A stretch of DNA of 27,207 bases from an uncultured Thermomicrobiales bacterium (GCA_902806355.1 CADCWI010000064.1:1-27207), one strand, 5' to 3'. Positions 6,554-14,075 are shown, counted from the stretch's first letter. The notes: generated from the sequence alone by a model not told the origin. Numbers and translations are program-made.

Positions 6554-9298
6554 TCAGGTGCGTTTCGGATTGAGCTTCAGCCCGACCGGGTAGTCACCAT
6601 TCCCGGCAGCTCGTGCGTCGTCGAATACGCGGGCAAGCGTCGAGCCGCAGTCCGGCGTTCCCAGCTCAGAGAGCACGACCTGTTTGAGGAGATCGACAAC
6701 TTCGGTCGTTTGCGAAGGGTTGAAGACGTTGAACCGATGTCTCCCGGATCCCCTGATCGAGGCATGGCAGTAGCCCAGAAGGTCGTTGGACACCCTCGCA
6801 AAGATCGGAGAGGTCGACCATCGATAATCCACTGGAATGTAGTAACGAACGTCACGCAGTACTGTGAGCATTTGCAAGATCAGCATGTCTCTCGCGTCTT
6901 CAACAGGGCGAAAGCGCAAGGCACGAACGGGTTTCCTGGTCAACGGATGTGGTGACCCGGTCTGGATACACGTTATCAACCGTTCGATGCCAACAATTCT
7001 CTGGTCTTCGATCAACAACGGGTGCTTTCGCTCCAACCTCTGTCGAATATGGTCGATCGCCGCCGCTGTCTGGTGAACCATCTGTTCGATGATTGCACTC
7101 TCCCGTTTCCCGATGTCCTTGTCCTCCTTTAAGATGGCGGTGCGAAGCTTTCGCCAAGTGTGAAGCGAATTGGCCCACTGATCGTCAAGCACTCCCCTAT
7201 TGTTTAATGCCTCTATATTCTTGAACGCATCCATCCGCTGGTTGTGGGGGTCAGCCACCCTCCGTAGCACGTTTTGCATCACAGTCCATGCCTCCAGCAT
7301 GGCGTACTTGAAATCGGGCGGAGTGTTCTTCAAAAACTTCGCGGCTTGCTCCAGACCTACCAACTCCTTGACGCTTAGATCACAAGGTTTGGTAGACGGT
7401 GGTATACCAGGGACCGATCCCCGGATTCGTGAATCTGAAGAGGAACGGACGACTGCTTTAGGGCCCTTGGTCGAGTTGGCCGTGGGCCTAACAGTGTCCA
7501 AAGGTGACGCTGGTACTGAAGCCGGCTCGTTGACAATTGGTGGCTGTCTTACTTCTGCACTGATTGCCGTTGGTACTGGTGCCACTGACTTGTCTGGTTT
7601 CGATCGCGCTTCGTCGGCGGTAAGCGAAGTAGGGGGTGAGGGGTCAGCGTGTTGGTCAACCAGTGAATCGGACGCTCCTGAGGTTGTAGGTTCCACAGGC
7701 TTAGCGATTCCCGCTTCAAACAGGAAACGACTGGCACCGTTCGTTGTCAGAACTTCACCTTTTGGAGTGGTATAGATCTCGTCATCGGCACCGTCACGCA
7801 CGTATCCAATAATCAAACGCTCGGTGGGTCGAGTCATAGCGACGTAGAATTGCCGTCGTTGTGACTCCATGTCACCCACTCGTACGGAGCGTTCGCCCGG
7901 CATATGTGAGTCTTCACTTGCCGGGAGCACCACGACAGGCCACTGACGACCTTTTGCCAAGCGCATGGTGTCGACGAATACCCCGCCTTCCTGGCGCCGG
8001 CCGTCGGTGGTGATTACCGCGGTGGATATTCTTCGTCTCTGCAATGCACGCTGCATGCGACGCTTTATATCATCATTGGGACACAATACTGCAATATCAT
8101 GGGGTTCGATCGTGGAACCAGTAACTCCTCGGTTCCCGATGAAGGTCTCGATCCTTTCAGCCAGCAAGTCGTCATGTGCTCGATCGGCAGCGGCAACATG
8201 CGTTTCCAAGAGTCCAGAATGAGTAACCCCGGACTTTGGTTCCTTGGGAAGGCGCGCCGAATTGTTTTCGATCAGTTTCTGCGCAGGCTGAAGAATCTCT
8301 TCAGGAGATCGATAGTTGATATTCAGGTGACACGTTGCAAATACCCTGTCACCGAAAAATCGCTCTGGTTCCCGAAGATAAAGTGAACTCGCCTCTTTGA
8401 ATTCATAGAGCGATTGGTCGTCATCGCCAGCGAGCACGAGCGTAGTGGCCGATCCTGTCACGTAGTAGATCAACAACGCCTCAAGACGATTGATATCCTG
8501 GCATTCATCCACCACGATCTCGTCGTAACAACTCCGCAGAGCATCTCGTACCGCCGCATTCTTTTGAAGAACTTTGACCGGCCGGAGTTTTTGGTCTTCG
8601 TAGTCCATCCATCCACGTTCTCGCATGTAGTTATCCGCAACGATATAGGCCTGGAAAATCGCTGCGATCTGTATGGACTGCTCTTCGATAGGAGTTACGG
8701 TTTGGTCAAGCGTCCACAAACTTTCGACGCTGAAGCTCTCGCCTGAATCCGGCAAGCTAAGAAAATGGCTTTGTAGCCATTGGCGAGCGCGTGCCGATTC
8801 TGCCTCCAGTGGAAGAATTCCCTGCTGCTTCAACCCCGTGAACGCGTCGGTCAGCGACCGGTACCGTCCATCCCAAGTCAAGACGTCCGGATGATCCAGT
8901 TCCCTGCGAACCCATTGTCGGAACTCATCCTGTTCGCTTGATCTTGGCTTCATGAGTTCACCAAGGAGATCAGGAAATTTGCGTCGGAGTAAATGGTTCC
9001 CGAACGCGTTGATTGTCGTAATTTCCGGCTTGGCCACCCGAGACGCTAACCGACTGAACTTTTGCTCGAACGAGCGTTTCGCGCTGTTATCAAAGCTGAG
9101 AACGAGCATTCGGGACGGCTGGACCTCGCTCGACGCGATCCGCTTGATGGCTCGACGAACCAGCGTTTCGGTTTTCCCTGATCCGGCCGGCGCAACGATC
9201 CGAATGCCGAGGTCGCGACAATTGATTGCCTGGTCCTGGAATGGATCGACGTGTCGGCCAACTGTCTGCGGGTCTTTGGTGATCATCGTCGTTCTCAC
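6554..9298 (-). CDS. UvrD-like SF1 helicase with extended HEPN/DUF4145-like C-terminus
   Basis: A 914-residue ATP-dependent DNA helicase of the UvrD/Rep superfamily 1A. All core motifs are visible: Q-motif DPFQDQAI (19-26), Walker A APAGSGKTETL (36-46), Walker B VVDECQDIN (262-270), motif III LAGDDDQSLYEF (289-300), motif IV NYRSPEEI (328-335), motif V KGRQWPVVVLP (449-459) and motif VI RRQFYVAMTRPTERL (481-495). A Pro/Ser/Thr-rich linker covers about 530-640. After it, a helical segment (641-760) carries HTWRKLRTAILKED, which resembles the LRN...H turn of HEPN/DUF4145 domains but has Lys where the His should be. Residues 760-914 are unrecognised. The start is the GTG at 9298; the ATG at 9286 (GAGAA before it) is as likely. 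Codon use is visibly less G+C-rich than in the flanks, suggesting acquisition. DNA repair or mobile-element/phage defence are both possible; the gene has no partner except a nearby mazE relic locus. Confidence 0.9.
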   Translation of the reverse strand: MRTTMITKDPQTVGRHVDPFQDQAINCRDLGIRIVAPAGSGKTETLVRRAIKRIASSEVQPSRMLVLSFDNSAKRSFEQKFSRLASRVAKPEITTINAFGNHLLRRKFPDLLGELMKPRSSEQDEFRQWVRRELDHPDVLTWDGRYRSLTDAFTGLKQQGILPLEAESARARQWLQSHFLSLPDSGESFSVESLWTLDQTVTPIEEQSIQIAAIFQAYIVADNYMRERGWMDYEDQKLRPVKVLQKNAAVRDALRSCYDEIVVDECQDINRLEALLIYYVTGSATTLVLAGDDDQSLYEFKEASSLYLREPERFFGDRVFATCHLNINYRSPEEILQPAQKLIENNSARLPKEPKSGVTHSGLLETHVAAADRAHDDLLAERIETFIGNRGVTGSTIEPHDIAVLCPNDDIKRRMQRALQRRRISTAVITTDGRRQEGGVFVDTMRLAKGRQWPVVVLPASEDSHMPGERSVRVGDMESQRRQFYVAMTRPTERLIIGYVRDGADDEIYTTPKGEVLTTNGASRFLFEAGIAKPVEPTTSGASDSLVDQHADPSPPTSLTADEARSKPDKSVAPVPTAISAEVRQPPIVNEPASVPASPLDTVRPTANSTKGPKAVVRSSSDSRIRGSVPGIPPSTKPCDLSVKELVGLEQAAKFLKNTPPDFKYAMLEAWTVMQNVLRRVADPHNQRMDAFKNIEALNNRGVLDDQWANSLHTWRKLRTAILKEDKDIGKRESAIIEQMVHQTAAAIDHIRQRLERKHPLLIEDQRIVGIERLITCIQTGSPHPLTRKPVRALRFRPVEDARDMLILQMLTVLRDVRYYIPVDYRWSTSPIFARVSNDLLGYCHASIRGSGRHRFNVFNPSQTTEVVDLLKQVVLSELGTPDCGSTLARVFDDARAAGNGDYPVGLKLNPKRT

Positions 9299-9431
9299 AG
9301 CGGTTCCGCACGAGGAGGGTGCCCAGCAGCACCGGGATCGCGGGATGCAAAGGTATGTCCAGCAATCTCAAAACTCAACGTCGAAGTCGATGCTGAACGA
9401 GAAATGCAACAAGGGCATGTTGAATGAATGG

Positions 9432-9467
9432 CATTGATTATATGAATGCACATGCCGCCAGGACAAT
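9432..9467 (-). promoter_or_regulatory. Promoter of the helicase gene with an overlapping dyad
   Basis: On the minus strand TTGTCC (plus 9462-9467) and a perfect TATAAT (plus 9438-9443) are 18 bases apart, giving a start near 9430 and a leader of about 130 bases. GCATT (9432-9436) and AATGC (9446-9450) form an inverted repeat exactly across the -10 box, a plausible operator. The leader also holds the small hairpin CAACA/TGTTG near 9407-9422. Confidence 0.55.
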
Positions 9468-9549
9468 AGAGAGAACGTGTCCGGAAAAGAGCCCCGCTCA
9501 GCGTTGATGTCGCTTGGCCAGAGATCAGACCGCGATAAGCATCGACCAG

Positions 9550-9663
9550 TTATCCGTTGTCACCGCCGATGAGAACGACAATCTTTGCCCTCACGTCGGT
9601 GCACCTCATCTGCAACCAGACGATGTCGCCTGCCTCAGGAATATACGGCGTGGGTATTACCAA
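9550..9663 (-). pseudogene. mazF: mazF toxin gene with large internal deletion
   Basis: MazF is a small ribosome-independent mRNA endonuclease, normally about 110 residues. Here the frame begins at a TTG (9663) overlapping the mazE stop codon, the usual coupling, and reads VIPTPYIPEAGDIVWLQ. This matches the MazF N-terminus (compare RYVPDMGDLIWVDFD of E. coli MazF, recalled from memory). It then jumps directly to RCTDVRAKIVVLIGG and stops, matching the MazF C-terminus (compare LQLIKAKINVLIG). The roughly 75 residues between, including the RRPALVLS-type core and the catalytic region, are missing while the frame is kept. The 37-residue product cannot be an active RNase. An unrelated origin is unlikely given position, overlap and matches at both ends. 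Confidence 0.7.
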
Positions 9664-9899
9664 CTTTCCCGGCCAACTGCGTCGCCGGTCAAGACCTCCT
9701 CATGCAGGTTGTCCTCAGTGATGCCATCCAGCAACGAGGCCAAAGCGTAGGAAATGGGCCGGAGGGGAGCGATGACAACGCATCCTTCCTCTTCCCGGAC
9801 GTCTACTTCCTGATCCAGATTAAGGTTCGCGGCCCGCATGACTGCAGTCGAAATCCGTACCCCCGCGCCTTTACCCCACTTCCTGAGCATGGTTCTCAT
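9657..9899 (-). CDS. mazE: MazE-type AbrB-fold antitoxin
   Basis: An 80-residue antitoxin. The N-terminal half is a swapped-hairpin AbrB/MazE DNA-binding domain: MRTMLRKWGKGAGVRISTAV, then ALNLDQEVDVREEEGCVVIAP-like strands (observed segment NLNLDQEVDVREEEG). The acidic C-terminal tail (SLLDGITEDNLHEEVLTGDA) is the part that wraps the toxin in this family. The ATG at 9899 follows GGAGG by six bases, an excellent site; longer readings to 10037 run through a terminator and are rejected. Its stop overlaps the start of the mazF remnant. As the toxin is internally deleted, the antitoxin is effectively orphaned and may persist as a regulator or as protection against related toxins. Confidence 0.85.
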   Translation of the reverse strand: MRTMLRKWGKGAGVRISTAVMRAANLNLDQEVDVREEEGCVVIAPLRPISYALASLLDGITEDNLHEEVLTGDAVGRESW

Positions 9900-9982
9900 G
9901 ATTCGCCTCCAGCATATCCCCATCGTCGTTCCATGTGGGCCTGCCCTCAGACGCCTGGCGAACACGAACCACTTTAACGACG

Positions 9983-10021
9983 CGCAGCGCCAGCAAGAGA
10001 AGATCTCCTGCTGGCGCTGCG
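9983..10021 (-). terminator. Terminator hairpin of the sugar-binding protein gene
   Basis: CGCAGCGCCAGCA (9983-9995) pairs perfectly with TGCTGGCGCTGCG (10009-10021). It lies 28 bases beyond the stop of the UgpB-like gene on the minus strand and before the mazE start. No T-run follows, as for other terminators in this window. Confidence 0.65.
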
Positions 10022-10049
10022 TGTCCGCATCAACCACATTGTGAAGGCG

Positions 10050-11390
10050 TTATCCCTCGACGGCCTGGATCTGCTCGAGAACGGATTCTTTCTCGACGTC
10101 GAGCGATTCCTTGGTGCTCGCAAAGGCTTCAGCCGCCGGGAGGCCGTTGACCAGGATTTGCTCCCAGCCCTGTCCGATGATCTGGGCACCGTTCGGGACG
10201 GCAACCATCACCGAATCGACCTGGCGGACCTTCTCCAGTTGATCGACCGCGGTCTTCGAGTTCGGATTCTCCCGGTAAAACGCCTGCATCGGCTCGCTGT
10301 CGCGGGCCGAGATCCGGACCGGCATGTAGCCAGTGGTCTGCGACCAGTACGTGGTGACCTCTGTGCTGGTGCAGTACTCGATGAACTTGAAGGCTGCCTG
10401 CTGGACCTCGGTCGGGGACGTGTTGAGGATTGCCATTCCCGCGCCGCCGGTGGGGCAGCCGAAGCTATACTCCGCGGGCAGGAATGCGGTCTTGAAATCG
10501 AATTCGACGCTCGAGCTGATGTTGCCCAGCACACCGGTCGAAGCGAATGTACCAACTGTCGCGCCGGTGATGAAGTTCTGCTGTGGGTCGGTGACGGCCG
10601 CCGCGACACGGGATGAGACGAGGTTCCGCATCGCCTCGCCCGCTTCGAGGGAGCCCTTCTCCGTCAACAGGATGTTGAGCTCCTCGTCGGAGTACGCACC
10701 GTTGAAGGCCCAGACCGCTCCCTGCAGGAACCAGGAGCCATACCCGGCGGCGGAACCGAAGCTGAACGCGACATCGGCGCCAGAACCGGCGATCAGGTCA
10801 GGGCCAGACTGCGCCAGATTGCTCCACTTGCTGAACACGTCACCGGTCAGTCCGGCCCGCTCGACCATCTCGGCGTTGTAGTAGAGCAGCGGGGTCGAGC
10901 GCGCGAACGGGATCGCGTACTGGCCACCATTGCGCTGATATTCCTTGAACAGGATCGGGTTGTAATCCTCTGCCCTGGTCTCCGGGGTGATCAGGGTGTT
11001 GAGGTCGACCAGGACCTGGGCGAGATAGAACCGGAACCACCACGCCTCCGAGAACAGGACGAGATTGGGCACGTCACCCGTTTGCAGACCGGCGATCAGG
11101 GCCTGGGCGATCGCCTCGTACGACTCCTGCGGAACGGCGAGGACCTCGATGTCCGGGTTGGCGGCATTGAAGTCGGCGATCAGCTTGTTCTGGGCATCGC
11201 CATTGACGCCGGTGGCGAACGATGTCCAATAGGTCACCTGCACCTTGGATCCGGTGTTCTGGATCAGGGCCGGTGCGGCATAGGTTGCGCTCCGCTTGCT
11301 GACCCCGGCCAGCCCGGCACCGGCAACGGCGCCCGCACCGATCTTCGCCGCGTTTCCGAGCACTGTTCGTCGCGATATGCGATTGCTCAT
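10050..11390 (-). CDS. UgpB-like ABC transporter sugar-binding protein, Tat signal
   Basis: Extracellular solute-binding protein family 1, which captures sugars or glycerol-3-phosphate-type ligands and delivers them to an ABC permease. The 446-residue precursor starts at ATG 11390 behind AAGGAG. Its N-terminus has the twin-arginine motif SRRTVLG followed by an Ala/Gly-rich hydrophobic segment (about residues 13-40), so it is exported folded by Tat. The mature part shows the family pattern: VQVTYWTSF, a FNAANPDIEV segment, PNLVLFSEAWWFRFYL, the aromatic-rich YAIPFARSTPLLYYN ligand-site segment, and near the C-terminus AAFKFIEYCTS and TTGYMPVR. No family-1 permease or ATPase gene lies on either side, so its transporter partner must be elsewhere. 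A hairpin ends the gene at 9983-10021. Confidence 0.9.
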   Translation of the reverse strand: MSNRISRRTVLGNAAKIGAGAVAGAGLAGVSKRSATYAAPALIQNTGSKVQVTYWTSFATGVNGDAQNKLIADFNAANPDIEVLAVPQESYEAIAQALIAGLQTGDVPNLVLFSEAWWFRFYLAQVLVDLNTLITPETRAEDYNPILFKEYQRNGGQYAIPFARSTPLLYYNAEMVERAGLTGDVFSKWSNLAQSGPDLIAGSGADVAFSFGSAAGYGSWFLQGAVWAFNGAYSDEELNILLTEKGSLEAGEAMRNLVSSRVAAAVTDPQQNFITGATVGTFASTGVLGNISSSVEFDFKTAFLPAEYSFGCPTGGAGMAILNTSPTEVQQAAFKFIEYCTSTEVTTYWSQTTGYMPVRISARDSEPMQAFYRENPNSKTAVDQLEKVRQVDSVMVAVPNGAQIIGQGWEQILVNGLPAAEAFASTKESLDVEKESVLEQIQAVEG

Positions 11391-11791
11391 GCGAGCTCCT
11401 TCTTGATTGTATGTTGCGGACATCGTGGGATGATACCGCATATGAAGCAAGTTGTGGTCCAGGGAGGAATCCTCCTCCTTGGCACATGGTGAATCCTGCC
11501 GTATCCAGGAAGGTGAAACGTTAGACGAAGATTGCGTTTCCGGAAAGATGCTGTCCTGCGGTCAGTTTGCTTGCAGGAGTCTGGCGCTCCTGGGCACGGG
11601 ATCACGGAATACAGGATTGCCGGTAACCAACGTGCGTAAGGGATGAGAGGCGAGCGCCACCGTGGGTGGTGCCAATGCCGCTCGCGGCACTCGCTCACCA
11701 ACACACGCAATGACCGCAACGCTCGCCTGTGCGGCACCTCCCTTGAACGTGGTGCAGCGATGGCCAAGACAAACAAGAAGGACGGAAGGTA
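11391..11791. other. Divergent intergenic region with hairpins
   Basis: This region lies between the minus-strand binding-protein gene and a plus-strand membrane-protein gene and should contain both promoters. No coding frame looks real. CCAGGGAGGA (11459-11468) pairs with TCCTCCTTGG (11473-11482) with one G-T wobble and could form a leader hairpin in the binding-protein mRNA. A second stem, GCGAGCG with CGCTCGC enclosing CCACC/GGTGG, lies around 11652-11687. Confidence 0.45.
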
Positions 11792-12298
11792 ATGGTAACG
11801 AGGCTCTTCGGCGGACGCCGAACCGACACATCGTCGTTGATCTTTCGGGCGGCTTCGCTCGGATTCGCCGCCGGATTGCGGTCCATGGTCCCAATCGGGG
11901 TTCTGGCCCGGTATCATGGTGACGCTCCCCGGTCCGCGCCCTGGCGACGATGGATCCCCTTCCGCACACCGACGACCCGCACGATCATGCAGGTCAGCAC
12001 CGGTGGCGAAATGATCGTCGACAAGTTGCCGATCGTTCCGCCACGAATCAATCCTGGACCGCTTGGTGGCCGGATCACCATAGGCGCGGTCAGCGGAGCG
12101 GCGATTGGCACCGAGTACCGCTCGCCGTCAGCGCCCGTGCTTGGCGCGGTCCTCGGTGGCGCCGGGGCAGTGGCCGGCGCCTTCGCCGGCAATCGGGCAC
12201 GGACCCACGTCACCAGCACCTACGGGGTTCCGGATCTGCCTGTCGCGCTGATCGAGGACGCACTCGCTTTGGGGATCGCAACGCGCGCCGTGCGGTAA
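11792..12298 (+). CDS. DUF4126-like small membrane protein
   Basis: A 168-residue hydrophobic protein resembling DUF4126, whose function is unknown. Visible features are the FAAGLRSMVPIGVLAR start of a first membrane helix, a conserved-looking DKLPIVPPRINPGPLGGRITIGAVSGAAIG segment (seen in parts: DKLPIVPPRINPG, GGRITIGAVSG) and a Gly/Ala-rich helix pair, VLGAVLGGAGAVAGAFAG, before a short amphipathic C-terminus. The ATG at 11792 follows GGAAGG with good spacing. The gene stands alone, divergent from the sugar-binding protein and convergent with the SnoaL-like gene. The family assignment is by pattern and is only moderately certain; that it is an integral membrane protein is more secure. Confidence 0.75.
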   Translation: MVTRLFGGRRTDTSSLIFRAASLGFAAGLRSMVPIGVLARYHGDAPRSAPWRRWIPFRTPTTRTIMQVSTGGEMIVDKLPIVPPRINPGPLGGRITIGAVSGAAIGTEYRSPSAPVLGAVLGGAGAVAGAFAGNRARTHVTSTYGVPDLPVALIEDALALGIATRAVR

Positions 12299-12316
12299 GG
12301 TCCGATTTCGGACTTT
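12297..12316. terminator. Hairpin between convergent genes
   Basis: AAGGTCCG (12297-12304) pairs with CGGACTTT (12309-12316, one G-T wobble) across an ATTT loop. It starts inside the stop codon of the DUF4126-like gene and lies 19 bases beyond the stop of the convergent SnoaL-like gene, so it may serve both directions. Confidence 0.5.
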
Positions 12317-12334
12317 GAACGTACGTATGACGTA

Positions 12335-12754
12335 TTATGTCTCAACGGTCCCGGGTTGATCGTCGACCGTGACTGCGTTCGACTCCTCCAGGCCGGCGCT
12401 CGTGATTGCTTCCCCAATGTCCCCGTAACGGGCGATGCTCGCGATCCGGCCATTGCGGATGCCGAACGCGGTTGCGACCCGCTGGCTGGATGTCTCCTCA
12501 CCGGTCCTCGGATCATGCCAGCGGGCGACCTGGTCGACAACGACCGTGCCGTCCATGTGAAACCAGCGTTGCGGTTCCATCGTGACGCTGGCGTGGCGCA
12601 CCCATTCCTCGAGCAGGGGCTTGCCTTCTCCCGTTCCGCGCGGCCCGCCGATGCGGATATCCTCCGTGGCGAGGGCGAGCACCCCGGCTGCGTCCCCGGC
12701 GTTGAGCGTGTCGTGAAACGCTTGCACGATCCCGATCTCTTCATCCCTGGTCAT
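12335..12754 (-). CDS. SnoaL/NTF2-like protein
   Basis: A 139-residue protein of the NTF2-like superfamily (SnoaL-like), a cone-shaped alpha+beta fold used by polyketide cyclases, isomerases and many uncharacterised small-molecule-binding proteins. Typical features are the helix IVQAFHDTLNAGDAAGVLALATEDIRIGGPRG, here seen as the FHDTLNAGD and EDIRIGGP segments, followed by strands MDGTVVVDQVARWHD, VATAFGIRNGRIASIARYGD. The ATG at 12754 is preferred because AAGGA lies ten bases upstream; the ATG at 12772 has no ribosome site. It is divergent from methionine aminopeptidase. No operon partner indicates the ligand, and NTF2-like sequence alone cannot separate an enzyme from a binding protein. Confidence 0.8.
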   Translation of the reverse strand: MTRDEEIGIVQAFHDTLNAGDAAGVLALATEDIRIGGPRGTGEGKPLLEEWVRHASVTMEPQRWFHMDGTVVVDQVARWHDPRTGEETSSQRVATAFGIRNGRIASIARYGDIGEAITSAGLEESNAVTVDDQPGTVET

Positions 12755-12896
12755 GGTGCGGAGATCCTTCATTGAACATGCTGCTGATTGCCGTCTGCCT
12801 GGCGCCGTACCGCGTCAGCACGGCCGCCCGGTGGCGCGGCGAATTGCGTCTGTCCATACTGACAGAAGAAACCACTCGTTACACACGGAGTCACGC

Positions 12897-13637
12897 ATGA
12901 TCATCACCCGTCCGGAAGAGCTCGTCGGATTGCAACGCGCCAACCGGGCCACCACGCGCCTGCTTCGCGAGCTTGAAGCGATGGCTCGACCCGGCGTCAC
13001 GACGAAATCGCTCGACGACCATGCCCGCGCCTACATCGCCAAGCTCGGGGGAGAGCCGGTGTTCGAGACCCAGAACGGGTTTCCCGGCGCGATCAATACC
13101 AACCGCAACGACATCGTGGTTCACGGTATCCCAGGCGAGGAGGTGCTGGAAAACGGCGACCTCCTGACGCTCGATGCCGGGATGCTCCTTGGCGGCTTCG
13201 CGGGCGATGCGGCGGCGACGTTCACGATCGGGCCGGCGACGCCGCGCCAGCAAAAACTGATCGACGCCACTTGGGAAGCGATGATGACGGCGATCGAGGC
13301 GGCGCGGCCGGGCAACCGTGTTGGGGACGTGAGCTGGGCGATGCAGCGAGTCGCCGAATCGCATGGATACAATGTTGCCCGTGGATTCTGCGGTCATGGA
13401 ATCGGACGCCGGATCTGGGAGGACCCGCAGGTGCCGTTCGCGGGCAAGGCGGGCACCGGTCCGAAGCTGGTCGAAGGAATGGTGATCACGGTCGAGCCGG
13501 TGGTGATCGAGGGCAAGAAGGACTACTACATGGCGAACCGGTGGGAGGCGCGAACGATGGACCGCACGCCCGTCGCCCAGTTCGAACGCGCGGTGATGGT
13601 GACGTCCGGCGGCGGGATGATCCTCAGCGGCGACTGA
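12897..13637 (+). CDS. map: Type I methionine aminopeptidase
   Basis: Removes the initiator methionine from nascent proteins in the cytoplasm, using two metal ions. The 246-residue product is the usual size for the short bacterial type I enzyme. The metal ligands are all present in family context: D93 (TLDAG), D104 (FAGDAAATF), H167 (GHGIGRRI), E200 (ITVEPVV) and E230 (AQFERAVMVT); substrate-site H76 is in DIVVHGIP. The ATG at 12897 is chosen because GGAG stands six bases upstream and MIITRPEEL matches the normal N-terminus; the longer frame from 12753 adds unrelated Arg-rich sequence. The gene is monocistronic here, not in the usual adk-map-infA ribosomal cluster, so it may be a second paralogue in the genome. 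Confidence 0.95.
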   Translation: MIITRPEELVGLQRANRATTRLLRELEAMARPGVTTKSLDDHARAYIAKLGGEPVFETQNGFPGAINTNRNDIVVHGIPGEEVLENGDLLTLDAGMLLGGFAGDAAATFTIGPATPRQQKLIDATWEAMMTAIEAARPGNRVGDVSWAMQRVAESHGYNVARGFCGHGIGRRIWEDPQVPFAGKAGTGPKLVEGMVITVEPVVIEGKKDYYMANRWEARTMDRTPVAQFERAVMVTSGGGMILSGD

Positions 13638-13689
13638 CCAAGGCCGGGGAATGCCATTAGCCGGCCAGGTGGTGGGGGCCCGTCCGTAG

Positions 13690-13704
13690 AGATCGACCCG
13701 ATCT
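13690..13704. repeat. Short hairpin, possible eroded family member
   Basis: AGATC, loop gaccc, GATCT, preceded by GTAG as in the other copies. The stem is only five pairs, so membership is tentative. Confidence 0.35.
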
Positions 13705-13777
13705 GTCACCAAGACGCGAAGCGACGGGCAGACACGAATGGGACGCACTGCTCATCCGACCCCACCATATAGAGTCA

Positions 13778-13825
13778 GACCTCCGTGTCTGCCCTGGTAG
13801 GCGAGCGTGGGTCGACACGGAGGTC
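13778..13825. repeat. Inverted pair of hairpin-repeat units
   Basis: GACCTCCGTGTC (13778-13789) and GACACGGAGGTC (13814-13825) are exact reverse complements 24 bases apart. Each lies in a unit of the GGCAGACACGGAGGTCTGCC family in opposite orientation, and the right unit ends AACCCTTACGA like the other plus-oriented copies. Confidence 0.65.
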
Positions 13826-13929
13826 AACCCTTACGAAATCTTGAGTTCGGTCGGGCCGAAAGGTTGCGCGGGCACTCTCCCATGCTGGCGTAGGGGCTGG
13901 CCAAATACATACCGATATGGTGGCGCGTC

Positions 13930-13955
13930 AAGGGCAGACACGGAGGTCTGCCCTT
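13930..13955. repeat. Hairpin repeat, full copy
   Basis: AAGGGCAGAC, loop acggag, GTCTGCCCTT, followed by ACGA. It is the clearest single copy of the family: a ten-pair perfect stem and a six-base loop identical to that of the copy at 23863-23882. Confidence 0.75.
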
Positions 13956-14033
13956 ACGAGGTGGTGGGTTCATCCGAGCCCAGAGGATGCTCCTAGATGG
14001 TACGCATTGCCCAAGCGCATGTCGGCCTGGCGG

Positions 14034-14069
14034 CGTATTGAGGCAGACCCGTGTGTCTGCCTCAATACG
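14034..14069 (-). terminator. Hairpin repeat acting as glnA terminator
   Basis: CGTATTGAGGCAGAC (14034-14048), six-base loop ccgtgt, GTCTGCCTCAATACG (14055-14069): 15 perfect pairs. It starts six bases past the stop of glutamine synthetase on the minus strand. Its core GGCAGAC/GTCTGCC is that of the dispersed hairpin family, so a repeat copy appears to serve as the gene's terminator. No T-run follows. Confidence 0.65.
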
Positions 14070-14075
14070 GTGGTG

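Larger units (their letters stand above)
13638..14075. other. Repeat-rich intergenic region
   Basis: No gene is visible between map and the 3' end of glutamine synthetase. The region holds at least four hairpins of one family (13690-13704, 13778-13825, 13930-13955, 14034-14069), and short phrases such as gtggtggg and catccga recur around them, as if a longer unit had been duplicated and eroded. Confidence 0.6.

Noticed and set aside
6554..9900. Mobile element with integrase or terminal repeats
   Set aside because: Composition suggests acquisition, but no transposase, integrase, tRNA or flanking direct repeat was seen, so no mobile element is called.
9657..10037. Longer N-terminus for the MazE-type protein
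   Set aside because: The extra 46 residues read through the terminator hairpin; the ATG at 9899 has GGAGG six bases upstream and gives the normal antitoxin length.
13638..14075. CRISPR-like array
   Set aside because: The repeats are few, unequally spaced, alternately oriented and hairpin-forming with diverged arms; there are no uniform spacers and no cas genes.
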